From Symbiodinium natans (taxonomy: Eukaryota > Sar > Dinophyceae > Suessiales > Symbiodiniaceae): 64,000 bases of DNA. The translations under genes and the position numbers were made by a program. Under the pieces are notes generated by a model. It searched no databases. It saw only the letters and a program-made list of their open reading frames with translations, and had not been told where the DNA came from. Numbering within the stretch: the stretch's first letter is position 1; every line of letters starts with the position of its first letter. Location: positions 62,001 to 126,000 of the forward strand of contig CAJNDS010002831.1 in NCBI GenBank assembly GCA_905221605.1, read 5' to 3'. Positions 11,753 to 22,215 of the stretch are shown piece after piece.

Positions 11753-12143
11753 AGACTATGGGTCTTCACTAGCGCCTCCCCCGCTCAAAGCTCGGGTCGG
11801 CGGATTCCTAAGTCTTGGGTCCAGACATCGAACACGAACACAGCCGGCGTGATCAGCACAGATTAGATGTCTCTCTTCGAAGGGGCAAATTGAAACAATG
11901 AACTGATGACCCCAAGCACCGAGCACGCATGTCCAAAAGCCTGCAAGCCTTTGGCTCTCCGCTGCGGGTGCGACACAAGAGTCCGGATCCATAGACCATG
12001 AACCCATGTGAACCTTTTACCTCGCATCCATGCTAGAACCCCAGCCAGGCATCAACATGGATGTGGAGAGGAGCTCATGTCGGTTGATGTTTAACAATGA
12101 CAACATAAATAAACTGGGCTATCGTTGATTTCTTCGGGCAGCA
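11753..12143. promoter_or_regulatory. Upstream region of the fusion gene
   Basis: Unique sequence between the minisatellite and the first ATG at 12144. No exon, spliced-leader relict or known promoter motif is evident. GGGCAG at 12136-12141 just before the ATG could be the trans-splice acceptor or a cis acceptor for an undetected upstream exon. Confidence 0.3.
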
Positions 12144-15100
12144 ATGGAGACGTTGATGGACCCCATGGATATCCGTTTTTCGCAGGACAACATCGGAGAA
12201 CATTTCAGGGATGGCACCTGCATTTTTGAGACGCGCGACAGCATCATCCAAGGCATGGAAAAGCGTGAGGTAGACATGATCCACGTTGTGGAGCGTGGGG
12301 CGTGCTATGTCACGTTGGACAACCGGCGGTTGGCTGTGTATAAGATGGTTCGCAAGGCCGGAAAGTGCGGCAGGGTGAAGGTCAAGATTATGCGTCGCGA
12401 TCAGGTGGACACAGAGTTGAGGCGCAAGTCGGACTCCACCGTGGAAGGCTTGTCTGTGAAAGTTCGGGGGACTGACATGGTGATCCATGCCGATGGATCT
12501 TTGACCGCCAAGAAGCCGTTGACCGACGGGCAGTTGCAGCACCGCGCGGACACGGGAGGCCACTGGTCTGACGAGCAGCTGGAGGTCATTGCTACAGCCA
12601 TCAGGGACTTCGAGGCGGTGGTAAAGCATGTTCTTGGAAGTGGTGCAAAGCTTGTGAAGGCCGGCAGCTTCATGAAGGGGACTGACATTGCTGGCGAGTC
12701 GGACGTGGATGTGATGGTTTTTGGATGTGGTCCCATTTCAGAAAGCAGCTGGCAATCGCTCGTGGATGGTATCAGGAACCGCGGCTATACCATCCAGAGC
12801 ACCAACCCAAGGTGCATCCATGTGAAGGCAAGCGCAGGCTGCATCACCATAGAGTTCGACGTGGTCGCAAAACAGCGGCAGGGCTTTCCTGCCAATGCTG
12901 AGCCCACCAATCCCTTCAAAGAGAATCGACTTGCAGCCCGGGCAGTTCGCAACATCAAGTTGGACTTTCTGGAATCAGGGGAGGGGCGCTTCAGCGGGAA
13001 TTCCATCGAAGAGGCTGTCCTCTCAGAGCAAGGCAAGCTGCACAGCGCGGGCCTCGGCAAGCTGATTGATGCTGCCAAGGCCACGCTCAGGGCAAACGTC
13101 ACGGCAAAGCGCAAAAGCACACCTACAGCAGCCAGGAAGAACGACGCAAGCAAAAACACCACGGATTGGGACGCGGTCGTAGGTCAAGGCGAGCCGGGCA
13201 GCAGCTTCGTAGATGCCTTGATGCTGCGTTTTTGTTCGTATAAACCCCAGGCATTGTCTTGGTTCTCGTTTGGGCAGCTATTAAAATTGAATCCAAACAT
13301 CTCGGAAAATGTGTTGCGGTTGCACCATTTGGGTCTACAGCCTAAGTTGTGCTGCTCAGGAGTTGGGCTTAATGAGATCAACCGAATTTCAACCCACAGC
13401 CACTTCAGTTCTTCCTCGTACTTGCAGGCCAGTTTCGCAAAGTCTTCAAGGGTCGCTACACAGTTGGTGACCGCGTCGGCCAAGCATCAGCTGCCAAAGT
13501 TTTCAAGGATGGTACAGAGGCAAGTTGGACAGACCGGGCTGATGTTTGGGATTCGTGGGATGCAAGGGCCTGTAAAGCAGCACCGCCATGCAGTTAGCCC
13601 TCATGAAGACTTTCGTTCGATGCCATAACTTGTCATACCCTGCGCAGTTGGGCCTAGTAGTCTTGAAGATGCGCGAGCAGCACAAAAAATTGAGAGCAAA
13701 TCCCTGAGGCATTTGAGGATGCTTTCTTCGCAGAGGATGTCGCAGTGTCAGACAAGGCTATCGAGATCGTTGATGCTTTCAACAAAGCCAAGAAGTTCAA
13801 GCACTTTATGCAAGTCTGCAAGCCTGATGTGTGGGTCAGGACTCGAACTAAACAAAGATTTCTGGTGGAGCCCTTCCTCTCCAACTTTCAGCACTTCAAT
13901 TCAAACACGGCTTGGGCTGGTTCGACGCCGTGGGCCACAGCGCTGCAGTCTCTGAGCCATTTCTCTTACCATTTCTCTGGCGGCGAGATGGTCCTGTGTG
14001 ACTTGCAAGGTGCTGTGGAGGAGCGCTGACTTGGGTTTGTCGAGGTTGCTGCTTTTGAGTGTTGACGCTGCTAGGCCACCCCCGAGCAAGAACTCGTAAA
14101 TTTTCTCGTAATTTGCGTACGCCCAATTCATCTTTTCTGTTCCCGGCATCCCCATAGCCGCCCGACCGCAAGACCAAGTCAAGACGCGCTGTTGAAAAGC
14201 CACCGTGGTCTTCACAGACCCGGCCATCAACTCCAAAGGCGCGAGACGAATCCAGAGCTTCCGAAATCCATTGGTGCGCTAAGACCTATAGACTGTAAAC
14301 CCTCTAACCCGAAGCTCGAAACCCTCTGTGGTGCATTGAAGGGATTCCTGGACCCTAGGGTTGCACTACAGGCAAGGCAGAGGAAATCATATCTTCAAGC
14401 GCGGCATATGTGTGCCCTATGTTAGTCTATCTTGGTTTTTTGGGGCCTGGCATGTGCGCTCCGCTTTTTCGCAATTTTGGCCGACGAACCCTAACACAAA
14501 AACCCTAAACCCTAAACCCCAGCAAAATCCTGCACAGGCAAACGCTTTGGACCGGCCGACTTGGGTGAGAAAGGTGCTCCGGCCGAACGGTTGCGCGCAC
14601 TTGTGGGGGATTGGAGGACCCTCTTCAGGGGCGTATGCATGTAGTATAGACGTGGTCTTGGGCCCTTTAACCAAAGGCGGTTGCCATCCCTGAAAACACG
14701 CCCCCCAGAAAGCAAAGCCGCGCTGTTGTTTTGTTGGGCCTCTGGTTTCGTGTTGGCGAGGTGGACGCGGTCTTTCCTGTAGTCTTGACATACTTTTTGT
14801 CTACTTACAAAGACTTCCGATGGTATGCCGGCAGGTTGCATGGTTCTTTAGCCAAAATCTTGGAATTTGTACATGCTCAAAACTCAACATGCACGATGCC
14901 CCCAAATCCTGTGCTCATTGTTCAAGCTTCTGTGGAACCTGCTCTGTGGTGTGGTCGGGATGAAAGGGTCGCAGGTCAAGCAGGTTACGACAAAGGGACT
15001 CATGGACATAAGCTTAAACTGGGAGAGTCTGGGCTCAGCGGCGTTACAAGTTTTGTTAGTCTTGTCAGCAATCGTATGCATGCCCAGTCTGTCCGCGGCA

Positions 15101-15258
15101 TTCGTCCTTGAATTGCACACGCACGTTCATGCTGAGGCATCGAGAACTTCTTTCACCACCATGTGTGCTCGAAGTGGTGTGATGAAAGCTGGAAAAAGCC
15201 CGCAGCGACACGTGCTCATTTCACTCCGCAGATGGGTACGTCCATGATCCTGCACTGA
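12144..15258 (+). CDS. ParB-like / nucleotidyltransferase / alpha-kinase fusion protein, six exons
   Basis: Proposed exons: 12144-13182, 13428-13561, 13709-14009, 14200-14238, 14538-14564, 15137-15258 (TGA). All five junctions keep phase and the product is 553 residues. Donors are GT (introns 1, 3, 5) or GC (2, 4); all acceptors are AG. Residues about 8-60 resemble a ParB/sulfiredoxin-like domain (MDIRFSQDNIGEHF, VTLDNRRLAVYK). Residues about 150-300 carry the nucleotidyltransferase signature: GS at 174-175, GTDIAGESDVDVMVF, and a third Asp in TIEFDVVAK near 238, as in OAS/CD-NTase-type enzymes. From about residue 347 an alpha-kinase follows: QFRKVFKGRYTVGDRVGQ, KVFKDG, VEPFLSNFQHFNSNTAW, LSHFSYHFSGG, CDLQ, FTDPAINSKG, FGPADLG and the zinc motif FFHHHVCSKWC. 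Catalytic residues of both enzyme domains look intact. Substrates and biological role are unknown. Confidence 0.8.
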
Positions 15259-15880
15259 GAAGCATCAGCATCAGGATCCCTTACCAATCGGAACAGTGCA
15301 TGCCATCGGACAGCAAAGCCGATGTGCGAATGCACATTTATTATTGCCTAGAAGTCAGCAAGCAGTCATGCGTCTGATCGACATGGTGCGTATGTTCGTG
15401 GGCCGTTAGAGCTGAAGGTCGTGCGATCATCATAAGCAGTCGGGGCTTCAGATGCGTGAGGGCACGGCCAATTTCAAGCGCTGATGGCGAGCAGGCCAAC
15501 CATCCATTCTGTGCAGAAGCTGCAGATGGGGCGGTTGATGGCAAGCCATGGCCCAACATCGCGGATAAAAGAAAAAGGCTCGAGAATCAGCTGGTCATGC
15601 CAGACTGTATTGAGCAGTTGTTCAGTTCCTGTTTTCTGATTCGCGCGATAGCCTCAGGAAGGAGTGTCACAAGGTGGGTTAAATGTCTTGACGCCCGTTC
15701 CATGCTTTTCTGCCGGCAACCCCGGAAGTTTTGACATGAATCGCCTTCAACACGACTGGAGTATGCCGATGATTTTCTGAAGAGAGGCCCATGTAACAAA
15801 ATCCTGCGATGCGGTGCGCCGAGCTGTACAAGAGCCAAGACAAAGCGTAACAAAAACAAACAACACCCCAAAAGGCCCTA
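15259..15880. other. 3' flank of the fusion gene, nothing recognised
   Basis: Unique sequence with short frames on both strands and no motif recognised. It probably holds the 3' untranslated region. Confidence 0.4.
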
Positions 15881-15980
15881 AACCCGGAACCCTAAGCCTA
15901 AACCCCAAACCCTACACCCTAAACCCTAAACCCTAACCGACCCTAAACCCTACCCCCCACCCCAAACCCTGATTAAACCC
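15881..15980. repeat. Interstitial telomere-type array, C-rich strand
   Basis: Mixed CCCTAAA, CCCTAAG and CCCCAAA units, about a dozen. Confidence 0.85.
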
Positions 15981-16087
15981 TACATGTTCGTATCCCCTCA
16001 AAGCGCAGGCAGAGGCCAAGCGGAGGCCCCAAAGCTCGACGGCCGCATCTGAAGACGGCATCTCTCGAGAGACCATGGACACTGGGC

Positions 16088-16272
16088 TTTTAGGGTTTAG
16101 GGTTTAGGGTGCAGGGTTTCGGGCTTAGGGTTTAGGGTTCTGCAAGCCGCTGCAAAAGGGTTTAGGGTTTAGGGTTTAGGAGTCCAGTTGCAAAAGGGTT
16201 TGGGTTTACGGGTTAGGGTTTCAGTGCCAGCTGACATGCAGAGTCTGGGTTCAAAAAAAGGGCTTAGGGTTA
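16088..16272. repeat. Interstitial telomere-type array, G-rich strand
   Basis: Three clusters of TTTAGGG units separated by short unique strings that end in GCAAAAGGG or CAAAAAAAGGG. The string CCAGTTGCAAAAGGGTTT at about 16185-16202 recurs near 39842. Confidence 0.85.
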
Positions 16273-17150
16273 CTAATTAGTGCTTCCAATCCACTTAACT
16301 GCATTCTTTAGTATTTCATCTAGATATTTAATGTCTTTGCTGCCTCCATTCTGACAAAGTATTTCAATGTGTTCAATTAATTCCGAGTATTGTTGTATGA
16401 GCTTTTTATCTTCCTGAATTCTACCTCCTACAGAGACACATCGCATCTAACATTCAAAAGCATCGTGACTATCAAAAACACTTTTATACATGTCTGTTTG
16501 ACTTGTTTAACTCATTAGATTTAGTTAGGTAATCTATTTCATATAGTTGCCTTTCATATTTCTTTTTGATATGCTTCACTTGCACTTTTTGCGTGTTTAG
16601 ATTTTGTGTAATCCATTTCCCGCTTTAAAAGTGTATGTGTGTATATATATATATATGTGCATTTTTGCTTGAAGCGTTTTCTTTCGAAATTCTTTTCTTA
16701 AGACTAACCAAGCATATCATTTTAATGAAGCAAAATTATGGTTGCTCTTGTTGCTCTCGCCTTTCCCCTTTTTCCTGAATCTTCGGCATTCTTTTCGTCG
16801 CTTTTCGTTTTCCTCAATTTGCTCTTGGATGCTTTCTATCTCATCAATGAATAATCAGTCGACGCCTAGTGTCGTAATGAAAACTAGGTCTTCCTGCATA
16901 TATATTCTTCTCTGTACATCTACTTCTGTCGGCTTCAGTCTGGGCAGTGTTAAGTGCTTTTGAAAAATCTCTTTAATCTATTCGCCCTCTCACGTATCAA
17001 ACCATTTGTGTCTTCATTCTCCTCAATCATAAAGCCGAAAATATTCAACGTGCACCTTAGCGCTCATCATTATCTTGATATACATAGTTGATATTTCTTT
17101 AAGCGTTTTCTTTAGAAATTCTTTTCTTAAGACCTATCAACAGGAATTTC
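16270..17150 (-). pseudogene. AT-rich decayed protein gene of foreign composition
   Basis: This ~0.88 kb island is strongly AT-rich against a GC-rich background. On the minus strand coding fragments follow in order with frame changes: VLRKEFLKKTLKEISTMYIK (near 17130-17070), MIEENEDTNGLIRERANRLK (near 17030-16970), LNTAQTEADRSRCTEKNIYA (near 16945-16885), FIDEIESIQEQIEENEKRRK (near 16845-16785), HIKKKYERQLYEIDYLTKSN (near 16575-16515), and finally DKKLIQQYSELIEHIEILCQ and NGGSKDIKYLDEILKNAVKW ending in TAG near 16275. The product would be rich in Lys, Glu, Ile and Asn and partly coiled-coil. A block encoding VLRKEF-x-KKTL occurs twice, about 430 bases apart. No family is recognised. Codon use suggests transfer from an AT-rich source (bacterium, endosymbiont or algal virus), but the origin is not shown. 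Confidence 0.6.
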
Positions 17151-17249
17151 AATAGATATTCTGTCCTTGTGCTTACCATCGCTTGGCTTGGCTTGGCTCG
17201 GCTCTGCAGGTTTAGTTTTTTGCCAAGGTGCGGCTTGGCTTGGGGCAGG

Positions 17250-17503
17250 GGAGAGAGGGTCGTTGTCGCTTCGACGTCGTGACCCTCCACTCGAACTAGC
17301 TCGTGTTCTACCCGCAGGGCTTCGGCCAGTCGAGCTCCTGTTGACTTGGTCAGCCGTCCTCGTAGTTCTTGCTGTGCGTTGCTTGCGCTGTATTCCGCAC
17401 CCTCTCTTGCCCAAAGGAACAACTCTCCAAGCAGCTTCTGGCTGTTCCTTGGATGCATCCGGGTCATGTCCAGGGCCACAATGTCACCGGAGCCGCAAAG
17501 CAA
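17250..17503 (-). CDS. Candidate exon of an unknown minus-strand gene
   Basis: An open minus-strand frame with coding-like composition: DIVALDMTRMHPRNSQKLLG, then REGAEYSASNAQQELRGRLT and ARLAEALRVEHELVRVEG. It is helical and amphipathic. No domain is recognised. On the plus strand the same stretch is Cys/Leu-rich and less convincing. It may be unrelated to the AT-rich relic beside it. Confidence 0.35.
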
Positions 17504-17813
17504 CGAGGTCTAACTTGCCTGAGCAGCCCTGGAACACCAGGCAGCCTTCGCAACTGTACAGTGCACAGAGTCTCACCGCGAGAAGCTGCGATGGTTTGCT
17601 CAGATCCTTGTGCCCTTTTCAGGTCTAGGACCCTGACGGGGTCACATGTCGCAAGGCGTAGGGTTCGGGTTAGGAAGTTTTAGGGTTTTGGGCCCCAAGT
17701 CTGGGGGGCAGCGTTTCGTGGTCCAGCGGCAAGAAAGAAACGTGCTCTGCTGGTCCAGGACTTGAGTGCTTGGAGTAGGAGGAGGAGCCGGTGCTCTAAG
17801 CCCTAAATGACGT

Positions 17814-17963
17814 TCATACTTGGAGGTTCATGGTACTTGTTAACCAATTATGACTGTACTTATAACCCACTTATAAGCCCTTTAAGTGCCCAAATATGGT
17901 TATAAGTACAGTTAGAAGTAAGTACAGTTATAACTGTTTAATAAGTACCATGAACCTCCAAGT
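17814..17963. mobile_element. Foldback element, family A copy 1
   Basis: Inverted termini: ACTTGGAGGTTCATGGTACT at the left and its complement AGTACCATGAACCTCCAAGT at the right, with a smaller inverted pair inside (CTGTACTTATAACC and GGTTATAAGTACAG). About 150 bases, non-coding, MITE-like. A second copy lies at 25530-25675. Confidence 0.85.
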
Positions 17964-18245
17964 AGAGCCTTTTTCAACCATAAGCGTATGTACGAGAGCG
18001 GCGAAACCCCACGCAGCAAAATCCATGTATTCTCAGACAGAGGATACTCTCGGGTCATTCACCCGCTGATGCTCGGTCTGGGAGTTGCCCCAAGTCATAA
18101 ACCCTCCCTGCCCCCATCTAAACCCTCCAACTCCTAAACCCACTGAATGCCTGCGTTTGCTCGTGTGAGGGCCGAATCCCCTTAACCGGTAAACCCTATA
18201 AACCCTATGAACCCTATAAACCTAAACGACCCCCCGGGGGGCCAG

Positions 18246-19712
18246 GTGAAGGGCGCCGGGCTGGCGGAGCAGCAGGTCGCCGAGCTCTGGGACCTTGGGC
18301 GCCTGCTGCTGGCATTGCGGCCCGCACGCGATTGAATCCTTCATGGGGGGGGCCTCAAGGGTTTACTGGGTTTATAGGGTTTAGGCGGGGCCTCGAGGGT
18401 TTGCTGGGCTTACAGGGTTTGGGGGTTTAGGGTTTAGGGGTAGGGTCGGGGTGCAGGTTTTGGAAGGCTTGTTGGTGGTAAACGGGGACTCAGGAGAGCG
18501 GTTTAAGACGGTGGAAGAAAGCCAGGGGAGCGCCGCTTTTTTTTCTCTGCAGTTTCTGAGGTGCAAAACCATGCGACCCCCCCGCACCCTGGTATCGGCC
18601 TTCTAAACTCCGAAACCCCTTTTATAAGAGTTTCCCGAGGTTGCTCCCTGACGATGCCGCCGTGGAGAGCGCGGCGACGGCCGCTGCGCGCGGCCTGGGC
18701 GCCAACGGTGAGGCTATCGGAGGGAAGATAAGATGTGTTGTTGAGGTTGTTGGAGTTGGAGACTCATCCCCTCCGCTGACATTAAACTCCCCCCTACCCC
18801 CTACATAACACTAAACACTCCCCATATACTATAATGTAGCTATCAGGGGGAGGGGGCTATGTTCGCACCGTAACCTGTATCAGCCGGCAAAGAAAGGCGC
18901 CCAGGAACGAAGAAACAATCAAGCAAACCCTAAACCCCCCAGGCTCTGGAGTCGCAGCTGCCCCGTCTCCGAAGGGGCCGCGCTGGCGGCCCCGGGGCCC
19001 CTGGGGTCCCGGAGGCCTCGCTGCTGCGGACGGCGCCTGGGATCTGAACGCTTCGGAACGCCTCTGCTTGTTTTTTTTTTTTAGGGTTTAGGGTTTGGGG
19101 TTTAGGCTTCGCTTCTGAACGCTTTTTCGTTTTTTTGTTAGGGCTTCTGGGCTGTGGGACTAATTTTTGGGCCGCATGATTTTCGGGTCTTACAAGGGTT
19201 TATATAGGGCTTGAGAGGTTCTTGCCATTTGGGAGGCTTGAGGGTTGAGGTGGCTCGAGGGTGCCTTCTTATTGGGAGCTCAGTTCCAGTTTCGGGCCTC
19301 CCTTGCCCCTGAGAAGCTCCGACCCAATTGCCGCTTCAATTCCTTCTGGCTCCAAAACGAAGGTGCCCATCAAGGTTTCTGTTTCCCTAAGCCCAAAACC
19401 CTAAACCCTAAACATCCCTAAACGCTAAAACCCCCCTTTCCCCCCACAGTTGCTATAGAACAAAGTGCTGGGCGACCCAAAACCCTAAACCCTAAACCCT
19501 AAACCCTAAACCCTAAACCCTAAACCCTAAACCCTAAACCCTAAACCCTCCTAAACCCCAAACCCAAAATTCACTATAGAAGAAGGTGCTGGGCTCCCCC
19601 CTGGACCGCAGCGCAGCCTGGCCTTTGCCCTTCGCCTGCGCCGTGGCCGACGTGGCCCTGACCTGCGCTGCGGCGGAGGCCGATGGCTCGAAGCCTCCAC
19701 CCGGCACCCAGG
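18246..19712 (+). CDS. Candidate exons of an unrecognised GC-rich gene
   Basis: Five coding-like stretches on the plus strand. About 18246-18334 (VKGAGLAEQQVAELWDLGRL) follows GGCCAG. 18640-18707 (LLPDDAAVESAATAAARGLG) ends at a GTGAGG donor. About 18943-19033 has frame LESQLPRLRRGRAGG. 19284-19374 (FQFRASLAPEKLRPNCRFNS, then FWLQNEGAH) ends at GTTTCT. About 19586-19711 reads VLGSPLDRSAAWPLPFACAV, then ADVALTCAAAEADGSK. All have the GC-rich third positions expected of this genome and lie between G-rich (left) and C-rich (right) intron text. No family is recognised, and whether they form one gene is an inference. Confidence 0.4.
18350..18450. repeat. Interstitial telomere-type array, G-rich strand, degenerate
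   Basis: Scattered TTTAGGG, TTTATAGGG and TTACAGGG units directly right of the exon that ends near 18334. Confidence 0.7.
19390..19570. repeat. Interstitial telomere-type array, C-rich strand
   Basis: About ten perfect CCCTAAA units at 19483-19550 plus flanking variants. The array is bracketed by near-identical unique strings (GCTATAGAACAAAGTGCTGG near 19452 and ACTATAGAAGAAGGTGCTGG near 19573). Confidence 0.9.
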
Positions 19713-19975
19713 TCCCACTTTTGTGCAGATGTTTTTTTTCCTTTATTTGATTAGTCTTATGATGATGATTCTAATTATTCATGTTTTTGTTTATGTATTT
19801 TATTTATGCATTTTTTTTGGGGGTGGGGGTTGCGGTTTTGGTACTTTTTTTGTGCTTATTTGGGCTTTGGTCACTTTTGTTGGTGCGACCCGCTTGTTGG
19901 AGTGGTCCTTCTCTCGCCTAACACCTGCTATCCCAAAAAACAACTTACCCCCTCAACCCTTTGTAAATCACAAGT

Positions 19976-20078
19976 TGGGATGTTCCCCCTTTTCAACAGT
20001 TCTGAATAGGGATTCTAGAACCCCCCCTATCAAAACCCCTTTAAAGGACTCTTAGTATAAGGGGGGGAACATCCCAAC
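19976..20078. mobile_element. Foldback element, family B copy 1
   Basis: GTTGGGATGTTCCCCC at the left end pairs with GGGGGAACATCCCAAC at the right end, about 100 bases in total. Two related copies are at 21893-21994 and 49257-49357. Confidence 0.85.
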
Positions 20079-20095
20079 CTTTAAAAAGTCATACG

Positions 20096-20128
<33 letters not shown>
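20096..20128. repeat. Poly-C tract, 33 bases
   Basis: An uninterrupted C run directly right of the family B foldback element. Confidence 0.95.
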
Positions 20129-20130
<2 letters not shown>

Positions 20131-20271
20131 GAGTCCTACGAAACTCAGGCATGGCCTCCATTGCGGGGAAGCTCCTCCAACAAGCTCAGGCCCCGAAGTG
20201 GCCAACAGAAAATAGGGCCTTTGGGGGAATCGGAGGGCCGGCTTCCCAACGCATGGCTCCAAAGGGTTAGG

Positions 20272-20366
20272 GTGTTATGTATATACATGTATTCAAAAAA
20301 TATGTGTATACGAATATGTATATATATATATATGTGTGTGTATGTATATATATATATATATATATG
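20272..20366. repeat. TATATG microsatellite
   Basis: Alternating TA, TATG and TG units over about 95 bases. Confidence 0.85.
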
Positions 20367-20794
20367 TCAGAGGATTCAGACTCGTACCCGAAGGTTCCCC
20401 TTAATCTACTCTTGATTGAGCCCGTATACCTTGAGGATCTTTAAAAAGGGTCCCCCAGACCCAAGGGTACAACCTTCAGGGTCCATGGTACAACCCCCAG
20501 AATATGTTTGTTTTTGAGATTTTACATGTGTGTGTTGTTGATATCCGCCCCTCACCCCAACACCCATAAACTCTATATGGCCCTATGGCTCTTGTGCATT
20601 TCCTGCGCGGTCAGAGAAGACAGTCGCGCGGATTATATAGATGGGCTCCGCTATGCTCCGCTCTCTTGTTGAACCCGTTCCCCACCCCAAGTACACGCCC
20701 CAAAACCGGTACACACCCTAAAACCCACTGAGCGCGAAGCCCTGTAAATGCAAATCTCTACAATTTTTCGGGTTTGTACATGAAGGCTCGGAGG

Positions 20795-20908
20795 TGTATG
20801 GGGTACCTGGGACCCTATTTACCTACAGATTACTAGTAAGTACCCCCTATTTTGTAGGTATAACCCTTATTAAGCTGTAGGGAATTAAGGTCCCAGGTAT
20901 ACCCCTTG
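20795..20908. mobile_element. Foldback element, family C copy 1
   Basis: GGTACCTGGGACCCTATTTA (followed by CCTACAG) pairs imperfectly with CTGTAGGGAATTAAGGTCCC and then AGGTATACC. About 110 bases. A diverged relative is at 35092-35176. Confidence 0.7.
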
Positions 20909-20920
20909 AGCCACCAGGCC

Positions 20921-21034
20921 TGCATCTCGCAAGCGGGCGTCGCCGAGAAGTCCAAAGCCGACTTCTCGGGGTTCTACGCCGGCTTCGAGTGCACCTACTC
21001 CTCGGGCCTGGACGTCGAGAAGCTCTCCCCGTAA
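20921..21034 (+). CDS. Candidate exon, unrecognised
   Basis: Open frame ACISQAGVAEKSKADFSGFY, then AGFECTYSSGLDVEKLSP, directly after the family C foldback. It ends at TAA or, more likely, at a GTAATT donor. Composition is coding-like; no family is recognised. Confidence 0.45.
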   Translation, partial: CISQAGVAEKSKADFSGFYAGFECTYSSGLDVEKLSP

Positions 21035-21099
21035 TTGTCGCTGTCCTTTGGGGGTTATTCTTGTGTTGAGGACCCCACGCTCCCCTTAAGCAGGTTGCC

Positions 21100-21265
21100 T
21101 AAACCCTAAACCCTAAACCCTAAACCCTAAACCCTAAACCCTAAACCCTAAACCCTAAACCCTAAACCCTAAACCCTAAACCCTAAACCCTAAACCCTAA
21201 ACCCTAAACCCTAAACTAAACCCTAAACCCTAAACCCTATACCCTATAAACCCTAAACCCTAAGG
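21100..21265. repeat. Interstitial telomere-type array, C-rich strand
   Basis: About 22 CCCTAAA units, nearly perfect, ending immediately left of the exon at 21266. Confidence 0.95.
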
Positions 21266-21372
21266 AAGCTGCCACATGAGCTTCGCCGGTGGCCCTTCGA
21301 GCCGGAGCAGCCTCCATGGCTGGTGGGCCGGCAGCATCAGCTCGAGCTGCTCTCAAGGCTGGTGCCCTCCAG
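21266..21372 (+). CDS. Candidate exon, unrecognised
   Basis: Frame KLPHELRRWPFEPEQPPWLV, then GRQHQLELLSRLVPSRL. It sits exactly between a CCCTAAA array on its left and a TTTAGGG/TTTTAGGG array on its right, the clearest example of the exon context seen across the window. Confidence 0.5.
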
Positions 21373-21375
21373 GCT

Positions 21376-21582
21376 CAAAAAGGGTTTAGGGTTTAGGGTT
21401 TAGGGTTTAAGGTTCAGGGTTCAGGGTTTTAGGGTTTTAGGGTTTTAGGGTTTTAGGGTTTTAGGGTTTTAGGGTTTTAGGGTTTTAGGGTTTTAGGGTT
21501 TTAGGGTTTTAGGGTTTTAGGGTTTTAGGGTTTTAGGGTTTTAGGGTTTTAGGGTTTTAGGGTTTATAGGTTTATAGGGTTT
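21376..21582. repeat. TTTAGGG array passing into a TTTTAGGG octamer array
   Basis: Four TTTAGGG units, two degenerate units, then about 18 tandem TTTTAGGG octamers, closing with TTTATAGGG. The octamer is the telomere unit known from Chlamydomonas, here as a local variant. Confidence 0.95.
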
Positions 21583-21892
21583 AATCCTCTGCAGTTTAGG
21601 GGCCGAGGAATTTTGGGTGGGCGTTTGGCAGTCATCACGTCCGGCTTCAAAGAAGAAGGTGTTTTGGGTCTCGGAACCTCTCGAGAGAGCCTCGTCGTCC
21701 GACACCAGAAGCAGAACCGGAAAGGCAGCTCTTCACCAGCATCGGGCGCACGCACTTCGAGCTGTGGCCGGAACCCGACAAGGAGGGGAAATGCCGGCTC
21801 GAAGCCTCGAATTCCCTAGAAGCCCCTCAAGAAATCCCCTTAAACCTTATAAGCCCCGAAGCCCAAAGAACTCCCAGACCGAAACCCCAAAC

Positions 21893-21994
21893 TTGGGATG
21901 TTCCCCTTCTACTAGCAGTCCTTAATCGGGATGGTAGTACCCCCTTGTCATAATCCCTAGTAAGGACTTAGCTAGTATCGCGGAGAACATCCGA
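21893..21994. mobile_element. Foldback element, family B copy 2
   Basis: Starts TTGGGATGTTCCCCTTCTAC and ends GAGAACATCC; the interior CTAGCAGTCCTTAATCGGGA is shared with copy 3. The right arm has diverged. Confidence 0.75.
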
Positions 21995-21997
21995 AAC

Positions 21998-22125
21998 CAA
22001 ACTCCTCCGAGAGCCTCGGAGCGCATCGGAGGAGCGTCCGACGCTGCGGCTGCAGCCGATGTCGCCGAACCCACTTCAGGTGGACGAGCGCCCGGTGGTG
22101 GCCGGAGAGCGGCCTGCAAAGAGTG
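21998..22125 (+). CDS. Candidate exon, low-complexity Ala/Gly-rich
   Basis: Open frame TPPRASERIGGASDAAAAAD, then VAEPTSGGRAPGGGRRAACK, beside the foldback element and followed by a long G-rich tract. No family is recognised. Confidence 0.3.
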
Positions 22126-22138
22126 AGTTTTATTTTTT

Positions 22139-22215
22139 TTTTGGGGGGGGGAGGGGGGGGGAGGGGGGGGGAGGGGGGGGGGGGGGGGGGAGGGGGGGGG
22201 AGGGTGGGGGAGGTT
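22139..22215. repeat. G-rich tract with interspersed A
   Basis: Runs of 7-10 G separated by single A or T, with strong quadruplex potential on the plus strand. It follows the candidate exon on its left. Confidence 0.85.

Noticed and set aside
13183-13628. Tail of the 494-residue frame starting at 12144
   Set aside because: After 13182 the frame loses family similarity, while a +2 frame from 13428 carries the alpha-kinase start; it is read-through into an intron.
21100-21582. True chromosome end or telomere fusion
   Set aside because: C-rich then G-rich arrays face each other around an exon-like spacer, and similar arrays occur throughout the window, so this is interstitial.
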